Shown one piece after another: positions 11,022-21,360 of a DNA stretch of 27,363 nt; positions within the stretch are counted from its first letter, which is position 1, and every line of letters begins with the position of its first letter. The DNA comes from Usnea hakonensis. Taxonomy: Eukaryota > Ascomycota > Lecanoromycetes > Lecanorales > Parmeliaceae. A program made the position numbers and the translations under genes. The notes beneath the pieces are model-generated. The model did not search any database, was not told the DNA's origin, and saw only the letters and a list, made by a program, of their open reading frames with translations. Where the stretch lies: the NCBI GenBank assembly GCA_013423325.1, contig BLJB01000111.1, forward strand, positions 1 through 27,363. The letters run 5' to 3'.

Positions 11022-14000
11022 CTACACCCTCTCGCTCAGCATAGTTATGCAATTGCCAAGCAACTTTGCTGCTTCGTGCAATAGCTCCCAGCGGCACTTT
11101 TCAAACATGGTCCGGAGCACATATAGCATCCCGAGACAAGCATTTCGATCCTTCATCAGTTCGAGTTCACGAGGATCTTGGATCCCTCCCACTCTGATTA
11201 GAAACGCTCTCATGTCGTGCGTTTGCTGCTCCGGAGTGTACAGGTTCGGTATGGATCTTACCGGGCCGTCCAAGGCATACCCGTACGACCAGACGATCAA
11301 GGCAGCAAAGTAGAGGACCCATGGCCGGTTGAGCAAAGAATCGTCTCGGGCTGAGTATGTTGAGAGACTCTCCATGCTGATCGGAGCTGAATTTCGATGC
11401 GAGTTAGCCAAATCAGGCATCAGCACCTGGGCCAGGAATTTCAGGGCATAGAATGTAGCGTGTCGCGCACTTGGTCTTGGAGCCCAATTTTCTTTTATCC
11501 GCTTCTGTGCTATGGCGTAATCTGATGGTAGAGTAGTTCGACCAAGTAGTCGACCTGCCTTCGCAAAGATCTGGCAGCTTACAACGTCAACATGCATTGC
11601 CATGTGGGCAAGATGGTGCAAGACAGTGCGACTTTCAAAAATATTTTCCTCATCAAGCCTGCTGGATGGGTAAGCAGCAGGGGCTGGTGCGGTATCTTTC
11701 CCAATACTTTGATCGAAATCGTTTTTCCAGGAATCAAAAGCTTTGGTCAATGGACCACGCCAAATGTCCTTGCCTCCCAATGCTTTCAAAGCGCCAAGAT
11801 GATGGACTTGCACATCGCGTTGATTCATGTGCCAGCTCACGCTCAACAGTCCGGCCATGATAGCAGTTCGTCCGAACGAATTTGTTCGCACAGGCTTGCC
11901 TTTCAAGGTGTTTTTGAGCCCATCGAAGAAAGTCATAGGCTTGATACCGCTCGACTGGAGATTATTTTCGATGCGGCCAACCTCGGCACTGCTGGTAGCA
12001 GACCATAGTGTCTCATCGCAAGGGAGCTGCAGCTTCATTTCGTGGGCAACCATGGTTGCTGAATGTCCAAACATGGTGGCATGGATAGAATCGATAATGA
12101 AAGCGGCAAACGCCACCCTTCGAGTCGCCTCATTAGTAACCCAGTGATTCCACCATTGCTCCGGCGTATTTGAGGTCGAAGCATGAGTACTGCTCGAGGC
12201 TATCCCAGGAGTATCGTCTTTGGCCAACGGTGGTGAATCGAGAGTTGATCGACCTATAAGCGAGCTTCCCCGTCTCATGAGAGTGAGGGTTGTCCCGTGG
12301 TGGATATGCGCACGCTCATGAAGCACGCGGGTGGCATACATTTTCTCATATATTTCCAGGAGCAACAGAGTTTGGAAAACCCAGAGCTTTGCAGGCGGTA
12401 AGAAATCCTCGTGTTTAAAGATTTCTCCTCGCAAATGCCATGCTAGAAAATTGGAGAGCTCCGCACCAGCCTGTGTGACACTAGGACCGTGCATTTTGTC
12501 AAGACAGGACGCACCAATTGCAATAACAGCAAGTAGCAATACATTTTCGGTTTTGTCGGCAGAGAATGTTGGCTTGTGAAGAATCGGCATTTGAGGATGG
12601 AAATGATACCAGTAAGATCCAACGTAGGTCTGCATTGAGCGTAGGCTTAAAACATGACCATCGAGATCGCGATCACCGTCAAGGAAAGAGTCCTTCTGGT
12701 TCTTTACCGGCGCATGATCGGTAAAGCGCAGTTCGATAAGATCAAGCACATCTTTCCGTTTCTCTTCGGAAAGGCCTATTTGCGGCAATCCTGGGTCCAA
12801 AATACTGGTCACTGCCATGAGATTTTGTTGCGGAATAGCTTGAACCAGGGAACCATTCAAAGAGTCATTGGTCGTGCCGTATGTACCACGAGAAGTACTC
12901 CCCGATTCGTCCATAAAGGCGGTAGTACCAACGGACATTGAGCCATGGCGAGGGCCCCCGGGCGATGAGATACTTTGATGAGGCTCGTTGAAAAGCCAAG
13001 CTGTAAAGTCATCGGCCATCGCAAAAGGGGAGCGGCTATACCCATCTCCGCCAAAAAGAGGCATAGAACATGGATTTCCGTTGTGGTCCAGGAAGCTCGG
13101 ATCAAAGCCATTCCCTCCACATATTTCGAAATTCGGGGCGGTATCCACGGGTGTGAGAGGCGTGGAGACAGTCGAGTAGGCCCCCGATGGTGGCCCTTGC
13201 GTAGACAATTGGGACATTGGAGACATAACAGGTGGGGGTAAAGGCGGGAGTGAAGGGAAATTCTGATGTGGTAAATACGCACTGCTAGCAAGGCCATTCT
13301 GCATCTGAGGGTGAGCGAGGCTGGTAGCGGAGTGGCCATTGTATGTTGAAGTTGGAGAGGGCCGATAATTTGCAGGATTCGTGGTAATATGAGTATTGGG
13401 CCGAGAGATGCGTGAGTCTGGGTACACCCCTTTTTGAGGGGTTGCCGATTTGTACGATCCAAAGCTAGAGTGCCTGTGGCCTGAATCGTACGTTGAGACA
13501 GACGAATTGGGTAGCATCCGCGACTCATATCCTCCAGCAGCATCGGGGTAATAGTGATCATCACTGTTAGACCTTTGCAAAGACGACAATTTGGGGTTGT
13601 ATTCTGATGTTGTTGTGGGCTCCAAAGAGTCTGGCGACTTCAATTGGCCACCAGGTGGGCTGGTACTGTTCGAGTTTGATTGATAAGACTCGGTAACTCT
13701 TCCTGGAAGCGGAGTTTGAGGAGGGATTGTATGCATCTCTTGAACTTTTAAGAATGATGGAGTAGCAGTCGAAGTCTTGTTCGCGGCTGGTGCATGAGTA
13801 CCCATAGACGCCCCGTACTTTGAATCTGATTGATCTCGTAGAACATCGATGCCGCTAGCTTGTGCATTGCGGTCATCAAGATCCTGTGCATTGTGCTCTT
13901 TCCGTTGGAGATGGGAGCCACGTGCCGTGTGCCTCTCACGGTGCCTAGTACACAAATCTTGTCGAACAAAACGACGCTCGCATCCAGGGAAATTGCAGGT

Positions 14001-14393
14001 ATAAATCTTCTTTGGTGTGTCTACATTCCGGTCAGAAAATGAACATGATCGGCTCATGGACGATGACTCACGATTTAGCTGATGACGATATAGGTGTTCC
14101 GCTCTGGAATAGCTTTTACCGCAGCCTTGATGTGGGCATGGGAAATTTTTCTCCAAGCCTTTCCTACTCCTCTTTCTCTTCCGAGGCTTGCCACCGGCAT
14201 CTTCACCTTCGTCCTCTTTGTCTTCGCCACTATCGTCTTCCGCTTTAGCAGTGGTGCTCCGGTCCTGCCTTCGACCTCTTGCCGCCTCAGTGTCATGTTG
14301 CGAAGCATCAGACAGGGATGAGGGCGGACTGTGATAGGAGGTCTCGCTTTTCACAGATACGAGAGCGTTCTTGGAAGACAGTTGAGGACTCAT
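11022..14393 (-). CDS. C2H2 zinc-finger / fungal_trans transcription factor, 2 exons
   Basis: Model: complement of 14393-14072, 14020-11022, giving 1106 residues. The 51-nt intron (GTGAGT...GTAG, branch CTGAC) is a multiple of three and stays open if retained, giving a wrong 1123-residue read. Splicing gives HQLNHTPKKIYTC. Two C2H2 fingers result: C86-x4-C91-x12-H104-x3-H108 and C116-x4-C121-x12-H134-x3-H138. A basic stretch KPRKRKRSRK (about 69-78) just before them is a likely nuclear signal. A long Ser/Pro/Gly/Tyr-rich region follows to about residue 510. Then comes a fungal-specific transcription factor domain of helical repeats, including LRSMQTYVGSYWYHFHPQMP and LLLAVIAIGASCLDKMHGP. The pairing of two C2H2 fingers with this domain is common in Pezizomycotina. 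Regulated genes are unknown and I do not assign a name. Confidence 0.92.
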   Translation of the reverse strand: MSPQLSSKNALVSVKSETSYHSPPSSLSDASQHDTEAARGRRQDRSTTAKAEDDSGEDKEDEGEDAGGKPRKRKRSRKGLEKNFPCPHQGCGKSYSRAEHLYRHQLNRESSSMSRSCSFSDRNVDTPKKIYTCNFPGCERRFVRQDLCTRHRERHTARGSHLQRKEHNAQDLDDRNAQASGIDVLRDQSDSKYGASMGTHAPAANKTSTATPSFLKVQEMHTIPPQTPLPGRVTESYQSNSNSTSPPGGQLKSPDSLEPTTTSEYNPKLSSLQRSNSDDHYYPDAAGGYESRMLPNSSVSTYDSGHRHSSFGSYKSATPQKGVYPDSRISRPNTHITTNPANYRPSPTSTYNGHSATSLAHPQMQNGLASSAYLPHQNFPSLPPLPPPVMSPMSQLSTQGPPSGAYSTVSTPLTPVDTAPNFEICGGNGFDPSFLDHNGNPCSMPLFGGDGYSRSPFAMADDFTAWLFNEPHQSISSPGGPRHGSMSVGTTAFMDESGSTSRGTYGTTNDSLNGSLVQAIPQQNLMAVTSILDPGLPQIGLSEEKRKDVLDLIELRFTDHAPVKNQKDSFLDGDRDLDGHVLSLRSMQTYVGSYWYHFHPQMPILHKPTFSADKTENVLLLAVIAIGASCLDKMHGPSVTQAGAELSNFLAWHLRGEIFKHEDFLPPAKLWVFQTLLLLEIYEKMYATRVLHERAHIHHGTTLTLMRRGSSLIGRSTLDSPPLAKDDTPGIASSSTHASTSNTPEQWWNHWVTNEATRRVAFAAFIIDSIHATMFGHSATMVAHEMKLQLPCDETLWSATSSAEVGRIENNLQSSGIKPMTFFDGLKNTLKGKPVRTNSFGRTAIMAGLLSVSWHMNQRDVQVHHLGALKALGGKDIWRGPLTKAFDSWKNDFDQSIGKDTAPAPAAYPSSRLDEENIFESRTVLHHLAHMAMHVDVVSCQIFAKAGRLLGRTTLPSDYAIAQKRIKENWAPRPSARHATFYALKFLAQVLMPDLANSHRNSAPISMESLSTYSARDDSLLNRPWVLYFAALIVWSYGYALDGPVRSIPNLYTPEQQTHDMRAFLIRVGGIQDPRELELMKDRNACLGMLYVLRTMFEKCRWELLHEAAKLLGNCITMLSERV

Positions 14394-15589
14394 GACTGCC
14401 AGCTTTCAGCACTTCTTGGAATCTGACTCCTTTAAGAGGATTCTGAGCAACCCAGAGCTTTCGGTCTGCTATGTCGGGCACATTTCTAAACCCGCAGATG
14501 AAGACTTTATGTATATCAATGGCGAGTCCGACACTTACACGACAGTCAGGGTGCTCGAGCGGCTGCCTGGGTCTGCGGGTATAAACCTTCGTGGAATACA
14601 GTAGCAGCTGGCGTTGATCTTAAGGCAGAGGAGTTGCATTGGTTGTCGACCGTTCACGCTCGCATGTACGCAGACGGAGTGAGTAAGGGATAAAGGATAG
14701 GGGTGTTGCAATGTTAAATCCAAAATGAAAGGGAGATTATAGAGCATAAAAAGAGCCGAAGGATATATTGGGCCAGAATGGTCGGTGCCCTCGGGTGACA
14801 GCCTGACAGGGAATTAAAGGCCCTGCGGATCGGAGCACAGATGCTGGGGCAGCTTGCGACGGTTATGGATCGGCCAGTGTGGAGAGAGAGAAAGTACCTT
14901 ATTGTTGTTGTAGGGTAGGGCCGGTAGGAAGATCTGATTACAGCAGTATTGGCGAGATAGAAGCGCGAGAGATGAAAAGAGTCAAAGCATTGTGGTCGCA
15001 AGAATGATACGAATGAAAATGCTTCCCAAAGGGCCATGTCACTCGAGCGCGTCTATCTTGACACTATTCGAGGATAGTGGGTTGGGGGTATTCGAGTTGG
15101 ACGCCATAAAGTAAGGTCTAAGGTAGGTCCATCGGTCGAGTCGCTTGGCCACTGGCATGAAGTAAAGTAGTACTTTTTATTTTTGGGGTACTTTTAGAAG
15201 CTTTTAGCTACCTCTGGTGTGTGGGGAAATCCTATCAAGCCACTAAGGGTGTGTGTGCTGCACCCTGCACTCCGCACGGACCTTCCCAAAAAGAACACCG
15301 ACAAATCAATAATGATAATTAATACAGCCTCTTCGCACACCTATCATATATTGTCATTTTCGCGCTTTTTGTTTGGATAATTTCTTATCCTCCTCACTTG
15401 TCCACCGTCCGTTGAGTACCTCTTCTCATCGCTGGCGTTCCGTATTTTACCCCTCCCCTGCGCCAAGAGCTCGCAATGCGCCAGACTTGGGCGAACACCC
15501 CCTTCCCCTACGCGTAGACCCCCCAAATCCACAAGCGTACCACCCCAAGTCCGCTACTCGTATTGCCCCTCAAATATAATTAGCGCGCG
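14394..15589. other. Promoter and leader region of the transcription factor gene
   Basis: Base composition and dinucleotide use are normal here, with CA and TG frequent, unlike the sequence after about 15.6 kb. Several short - strand open frames (for example 14535-14747) could be upstream ORFs if the mRNA leader is long, but nothing confirms that. No other gene is supported. Confidence 0.5.
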
Positions 15590-15665
15590 CGGTAGACTAT
15601 TTAGCGCCCGCCTTAACAGTTCTACACTAAGGTCGGTAGGGGTTTTTTCACGTTCTCTAGAAGGC

Positions 15666-16305
15666 TACCTTACGGGCGAGACTGCAAGTGGGCACCGTAT
15701 ACTTACAGTAGTAGTACCATCCGTGCGGTAGATAACCAATAATTTGATAATAACCGTAACAAAATTTACACCAAACGTTCACAGTGTGATATTTTACTTA
15801 TAGTATTAAAAATTAACGGTATCAAGGCGAAATAACCGTCTCGACACCGTCCCGATACCGTACCTATACCGTCCCTACCTAATTAAAGGGGAAAAAAAAA
15901 ATCAATATTATAACCCTAACGTCCAAGGCGTATACCCCAAAATATATATAGATAATAAATTTATTTTTTTTTCATTTTTTTTCTAACCTCTAGGTAGATC
16001 GAACTCTACTACTACTAAGCTATAAGTTACTACTACGGAGTACTACTACGCCACTACGACTTACGATACCAAGAATTTCCTATTTAAAAGTAAGAACTAC
16101 TTTAACTTTCTAGTAGGACCTCAGGCCGGGATTTTGATACCGTACTTATATCGTTCTTTTAAAATACGATAATAATAATTCTTACCGTAACACTCTAATA
16201 TCTATTCGGCTACGATTCCAAATAAACGTAACTACTATAATATAGTTCTTAATATTGTTACCGTAGTACCACGGTATGCACATTCTAGGGCTCGCCCGTA
16301 AGGTA
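15666..16305. repeat. 15-bp inverted repeat bounding a 0.6-kb less-mutated stretch
   Basis: TACCTTACGGGCGAG at 15666-15680 has its exact reverse complement at 16291-16305. A weaker match continues inward for about 25 bases. It may mark the ends or subterminal repeats of a small decayed DNA transposon. No transposase frame or target duplication is visible. Confidence 0.5.
15832..15876. repeat. Four degenerate 11-12 bp tandem units with core ACCGT
   Basis: Units ATAACCGTCTCG, ACACCGTCCCG, ATACCGTACCT and ATACCGTCCCT follow each other directly. They differ at a few positions, several of which are C/T differences. Confidence 0.6.
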
Positions 16306-16370
16306 CTGGTAGTATTCTATTTATAACCCTAGGGCGCCCTATACTGGCGACAGTAAGGTGTGCATAAGGG

Positions 16371-16400
16371 CGTCGTTGTTAGCGTCCATAGACAACGACG
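16371..16400. repeat. 9-bp perfect hairpin
   Basis: CGTCGTTGT at 16371-16379 pairs with ACAACGACG at 16392-16400 across a 12-nt loop. AAGG before and CCTT after can extend the stem past a small internal mismatch. Confidence 0.6.
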
Positions 16401-17450
16401 TACCTTAAGACTATAGACGGTACCTTAATATACTATCTCTTAAGATTAAGTACTCGATATATCTAGATACCTATTAGGTCTAGTTCCGCTAGCTAAGATA
16501 GATAATAGATAAAGGATGTAGAATTTTTTATTTTATTTTATTTTTTTATTTTTTTTTAATTTATACTCGATATAATATCTAATAGTAGATCTATATAAGA
16601 TCTATTTAATTACTCTAATAGAGCTTTTATACTCTATAACTCTCTTTCTATTAATTTTCTTTAAATAAAGAGATCTTCTATATTATAATATTCTACTTTT
16701 ATCTTTTTCTCTTACTAAGATAAAGTATTAGAATAATAACTTAGTATAAATAAATAATTAAATTAATAATCTATCTAAGTAAATAAGAGCTAGAATAGCT
16801 AAATTTATCTAAAAGGCGGGTCCGGGTTATATCTTATAGTTATTAGAAGATATACTAGATCTACTATAGTTAGCTCTACTACTAGTAGCTTAGTATAGCT
16901 CCCCTTATCTATATATTCTATACTTTCTACCTTCTATAGTTCGATAGTCTTATTATCTTTATTATTATATCTATATTATACTATAAGTCTATATTAACCC
17001 TAATATTATAATAAGACTCCTTCGTATATCTATCTAGCGAAGAAAAGTAACGGGCTGTTTTTTCTAGCTCGGATAGATAAACGAGCTTAATAAAGAAGAT
17101 ATTTAGATATTTTTTATCTTATAGAAACTAATATTAATAAGCTACTTATATTATTCGAAAGATTCTATATTATATTATTTAAATTATTAATATTATTAAA
17201 ATTAGTTAAAAAACGACTCGATTTTCTATATTCTTAGAAATAACGAACTCTATTTTACTCCGCTTTAATAATTGTTTAAAAGACCCCCCTATTAAGTATA
17301 TAATATTCGAATCTACTTATTTTATAGTATACTTAATATTTAGAGTAAATAATTCTATTAATAATAGAAAGTATTAAAAAAATTATTAAAAAATTATTTT
17401 TTAATATCTACTTTTTTTTTTAATACTATAACTTCTTCTTATATAAATTA

Positions 17451-17570
17451 TTCTATATTAAATTATTCTATATTAAATTATTCTATATTAAATTATTTCA
17501 TATTAAATTATTTCATATTAAATTATTCTATATTAAATTATTCTATATTAAATTATTCTATATTAATATT
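17451..17570. repeat. Tandem array of eight 15-bp units
   Basis: The unit TTCTATATTAAATTA is repeated head to tail starting at 17451, 17466, 17481, 17496, 17511, 17526, 17541 and 17556. The two central copies (17496, 17511) carry the variant TTTCATATTAAATTA, and the last copy degenerates. There are no spacers, so this is a minisatellite and not a CRISPR array. Confidence 0.9.
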
Positions 17571-17773
17571 AAAATATATATTTCTATATTATTATTATAA
17601 TATTACTCCCTCTTTTTAATAATATCTTAATTACGAAGATTTATATATAAGATATTTTTCTCCTAATTTATCTTTACCCTCTATATCTTATATATAGTAA
17701 TCTTTTTCTATTAATAATCTTCGTTATCGATTTAAATAGAAAGACGATTGATCTAGATTTAAGCGAGAATAGA

Positions 17774-17927
17774 ATAGTTTCTAGGGTTAAGATCTATCTA
17801 AGTTACTACCTTTATCCCTACCTCTACCCTTATTATAAGATTTTAAAATATTATAAGTATATAGCTAGTAGTCCTAGAAATAATATAGTTTCTAGAACTA
17901 AGATTTATTTATATTATTACTACTACC
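17774..17927. repeat. Imperfect direct duplication, 111-bp spacing
   Basis: ATAGTTTCTAGGGTTAAGAT at 17774 recurs as ATAGTTTCTAGAACTAAGAT at 17885, and similarity continues for about 40 bases to a TACTACC. The differences are mostly transitions, as RIP would leave on two old copies. Confidence 0.5.
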
Positions 17928-18649
17928 TCCGCTATAAAGACTAGCTTCTCCTCTATAGAAGCTATCTCTAAATCCTCGGTTTTTAGATCTATTAATATTT
18001 AATAGTTCTAATATAGGTATCCTTTTTAGAGACTAGAAGCTTCGAATTTAGAATAAACTTTTTATTAATAAAGATTTTTTTTTTTAAATATTTCTAAATT
18101 ATCTATATTATTACTCGTCTTAGAGGAAAGGTAATTAAATATATACTACTAAAATAATATATTAACTTATACTACTTAGTAAGCTAATTATTAGATTAGC
18201 TAAATAATATCTATAAGCTTCTATTAAAATTAGAAAATACTATATACTAAGAAGCTTTTAAAATACTAGAATAAGGAGATAAACTATTTTTTAAATTTTA
18301 TTCGAACTATATAAGATACGCCCTATTTATTAATTAGAATCTAATAGAGTTATATTTCTATAATAAGATTAATAATAATCTTTGGATTGGATTGGAATTC
18401 ATACTCGTGTCTATCTAACTATGTGAAAGATAATTACGGGAAGCTCTATAGTAATGATATAAGAGAAACCTTTATAGTATTACTACTACTAGGGTAAAAA
18501 ACCTTATCGTACTTCTACTTATCTCTACTATTTTAAGTCTATATACTATCTTCGACTACTATCGCTCGGTACCTCCTACGCTCGTATTCCTCTACCCCCT
18601 TTATATCGACGCTAGTGTCCCTTAGGCCGCTCTACCCTTATATAACTAG

Positions 18650-21345
18650 TCTTTTACTAGGGAATACTAGCCTAGGAGGCCNNAGCCTAGGAGGCCGGAT
18701 TAAATTAGCTATCTAGTTAACGCCCTCGCCCCTCTTAGGATAGTTAATATTCTCCGTAGATTACTAGTTCCCGCGGACTTTAGAAGTACTAGTCTAAATT
18801 ATTCTAGCCTTAGATAGAAGATAAGGATATATTTAGTATCCTATTTTGATTAGTCGTATTTATAGCTAGCTATATAGATACCTAGGACCTTATAACGGAA
18901 GAGGAACTATACTAGCCCGATCTTCTCTATTCGTATCTAGATTAGAGCGGAGCTTTCGGCTTTCGCGAGATTATAGTAAAGTATTCTCCTTATTTTCTAG
19001 TCCTTAGGACCCTAAGCTAGTATCCTCTTATTTTCGGGTATACCCGTACGGTAGCCTTCCTATAGGGTACGCTAGGCTATATTACCCTAGCCCTATACTC
19101 TTCCTCTTATCGCCTCTATCTCCTTCCTTTCTCTCTTCCTTACGTCGTATTATTTCTATCCTCCCCTAGGGAGGGTACTCTCGACCTATAAGTACTTCTC
19201 TATCGTAGGTACTAATAGTACCTTTACCTTATAACCTCGCTTCCCCCGGAGTACTCTGCGGATACGTGCGTTTCTAATTTTCGTGACCTCGTATATACCC
19301 CTAAGGGCTTAGTAACGGAGGACCGCTAGGTCTAAAGAGACCTATATAGAGGGAATATCTATCTCTACCTCTAGTTCCCTAGTATTTATTACCTTATATA
19401 CTCCTGAGACGTATCTTAAGTATTTATTCTAGGTTATCCCTAGTTATCTCCCTAGTATCTTTATCGCTCCTCGCGTACCTACCGGGTTATACTAGATAGC
19501 TACCACGTATATTATCGCTAGTCGGACTATAGCCTAATATATTATACGTACTCGATTTAGAGTTATTCCTTATATCGAGGCTACTATTATTAATAGTATA
19601 AGATATTAAGACGCTATCTTAGCCTTTACCTTCTTAAGGTAAGGGCCCTACCTTAATTTTCTATCTACGTATAGGCCTAGTACCTATATACTACCCTTTA
19701 GCTCTATAACGGTCGCTCTTAGGTCTACTACGGCTTTTATATTAAAGCGCTTTAGCCTTCTAGTAAGGTAGACTAGCTTATACTTCTTAGGGGTAAAAAT
19801 TACTCTATACGTCTTCGTCTACTTTAAATATACCTCGTAGACTATCTTAAATATTATATAATTAGCTTCTATACTCTTCCTATATACTAGTAGGTAGATA
19901 TTATCGACGAAGCCGCTAACTTAGAGGTTTAGCTTTAGCTTCGAGTACTCCTCGATAAGCGGTACGTTAAAGAATAGGAATAGTATAGGGGATATCGGGG
20001 ACCCCTATAAGATCCCTATCTCTATTAATTCTACCTCGCTTATTTTTTACCCTAGCGTTATTAATATTACTCTTTCTATAAGGAAGCTCGACGTCCAGTT
20101 TACTATCTAGGGGGGGACCCCCTTAGACTTAAGGTTATAGAGAAGCCACTCGTAGGATATATTATTAAATATCCCCGCTACGTCTAGAGAGAGTAGGCTA
20201 GCTATATACTACTTACCACTACCCTATACTATATATACTACGTTAACTATTATTTCTAGGGCTATCTCGGTAGACCGGCCTTTCCGTGCGCCTATCTGCT
20301 CCGGGGGGAGGAGGTTATATTTCTCTATATAGTCGCTAAGTCTCTTAGCTACGACTATCTCTAGAGCCTTCCCTAACGTACTTAGTAGGGCGATCGGCCG
20401 GTACGACTTTGATTCTAAGTAGTCGTCTTTACCCGGTTTACGAAGGACTATCGTATTAGTGATTTTAAACTTCTTCGGGTAGTAGCCTAAATCTATATAT
20501 ACCTAGAAGAGCCTAGTAAGCTATAAAAGGGCCTTACTAGCGACTAATCTTAGAAATCTATTTGATATCCCGTCTATCCCTAGGGCCTTATCCTATTTTA
20601 GGCGGAAGATCGTTATCCTAACCTCCTTTTCTATTAACTCTATAGTTATCTCCGCCGGGTTTAGATAGACTATATCCTCGATATTAGTAAGGTCTACCTA
20701 TAGGGGTAGTAGGAAGAAGGTCCTTCGAAGTACTACTATTTTATCTTCGAACGATCCCGCCGGACCGGCTTCCCCGTCTTTAAGCGCTAGGAACTTAGGT
20801 AGTAGCTTTAGATTTATACTACTCTATCTAGTCTATTTAGCTAGCCCCTAGATCCCCTTCTATAACTCTCCTACTTTATAGACTCCTTATCTAAAATTAA
20901 GCGTTTTGGCTCTACTAATTACCTTATTCCGGTATTTTATAGCCGTACGCTATTCCTCTTCTCCCCGGTTTCCGCGGCTATTCTAGTGTTCGGCCGCGAG
21001 GCGTTTCGCCTTCTACGTGGCCTTACTATAGTTATAATCCTAGAACGATCGAGCCCTATCTAATAGTTTAGTCTATAGAATAGTCTCTTCTACTACCTTC
21101 TTTAGGCCTACTATAATATCCTCTAGGTATTCGTCTATCTCTCCTCTAGTCTTTAGCTGGCTAGGAGGTAAGGAGTAGACTAGCTCTCGGATCGCGGTTT
21201 TTACGGCTTCTAGCTTTACTATTTTCTACGCTCTTCTCCTAATAGTAGGGGTTTCTTCTATTAATAGGTCGAGCTCTATATATATTAGGAAGTAGTCGGA
21301 GCCTATTTATAGGTCTAGATATACTCTATATAATTTTATTACCTT
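18650..21345 (-). pseudogene. LINE ORF2 (endonuclease tail + reverse transcriptase), about 50 stops
   Basis: Read on -, one frame stays in register from about 21345 to about 18650, broken only by about 50 TAA or TAG codons and no TGA. Recognisable pieces, in order, are the endonuclease end GSDYFLIYIEL (about 21300); DKALGIDGIS (about 20580); KSYRPIALLSTLGKALE (about 20390); PPEQIGARKGRST (about 20300); SLLSLDVAGIFNN (about 20190); GSPISPILFLFFN (about 19990); and the catalytic box as GFVDN at 19914-19900, where an Asp has become Asn. The C-terminal motif is left with Tyr where Cys is expected (SYKYD...YILIFYLRLE). All lesions fit C-to-T change at CpA on either strand. I see no RNase H domain between the RT and the C-terminal motif. 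It cannot encode a working protein. Confidence 0.88.
18669..18696. other. NN assembly gap flanked by a 13-bp direct repeat
   Basis: AGCCTAGGAGGCC at 18669-18681 is followed by two N (18682-18683) and then by the same 13 bases at 18684-18696. Identical bases on both sides of a token gap suggest overlapping contig ends that were never merged. Confidence 0.85.
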
Positions 21346-21360
21346 AGTTAGTCCTAGCGT

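Larger units (their letters stand above)
15590..18377. repeat. AT-rich RIP-mutated debris with no intact gene
   Basis: From about 15.59 kb the sequence changes abruptly. TpA dominates, CpA and TpG become rare, and no open frame of useful length exists on either strand from there to 21.7 kb. This is the product expected from repeat-induced point mutation of old repeats. The pieces at 15600-15830 and 16260-16400 keep some CA/TG and are less mutated; 16400-18377 is almost pure A/T with C and G left outside CpA contexts. I could not recognise the original element in this part. Confidence 0.85.
18378..21360 (-). mobile_element. RIP-destroyed Tad1-like LINE retrotransposon, truncated by a Gypsy insertion
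   Basis: The minus strand holds the 3' part of a non-LTR retrotransposon: an endonuclease tail, reverse transcriptase, C-terminal Cys-rich motif, then about 250 bases of non-coding 3' end finishing in repeated CCAAT-like units near 18381-18396. The right edge is cut at 21360, where the LTR of the next element begins. Any ORF1 and most of the endonuclease would lie beyond that element, outside the window. The left boundary is a best guess from where the short repeats end. Confidence 0.85.

Noticed and set aside
12857..13564. 235-codon open frame on - inside the transcription factor gene
   Set aside because: It is an alternative frame of the Ser/Pro-rich central region of the same gene and shows no domain or splice logic of its own.
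15908..15922. Telomere-like TAACCCTAAC
   Set aside because: Only about one and a half units are present, so it does not support a telomere or an interstitial telomere array.
17451..17570. CRISPR-like array
   Set aside because: The units are contiguous with no spacers and the genome is fungal, so this is a minisatellite.
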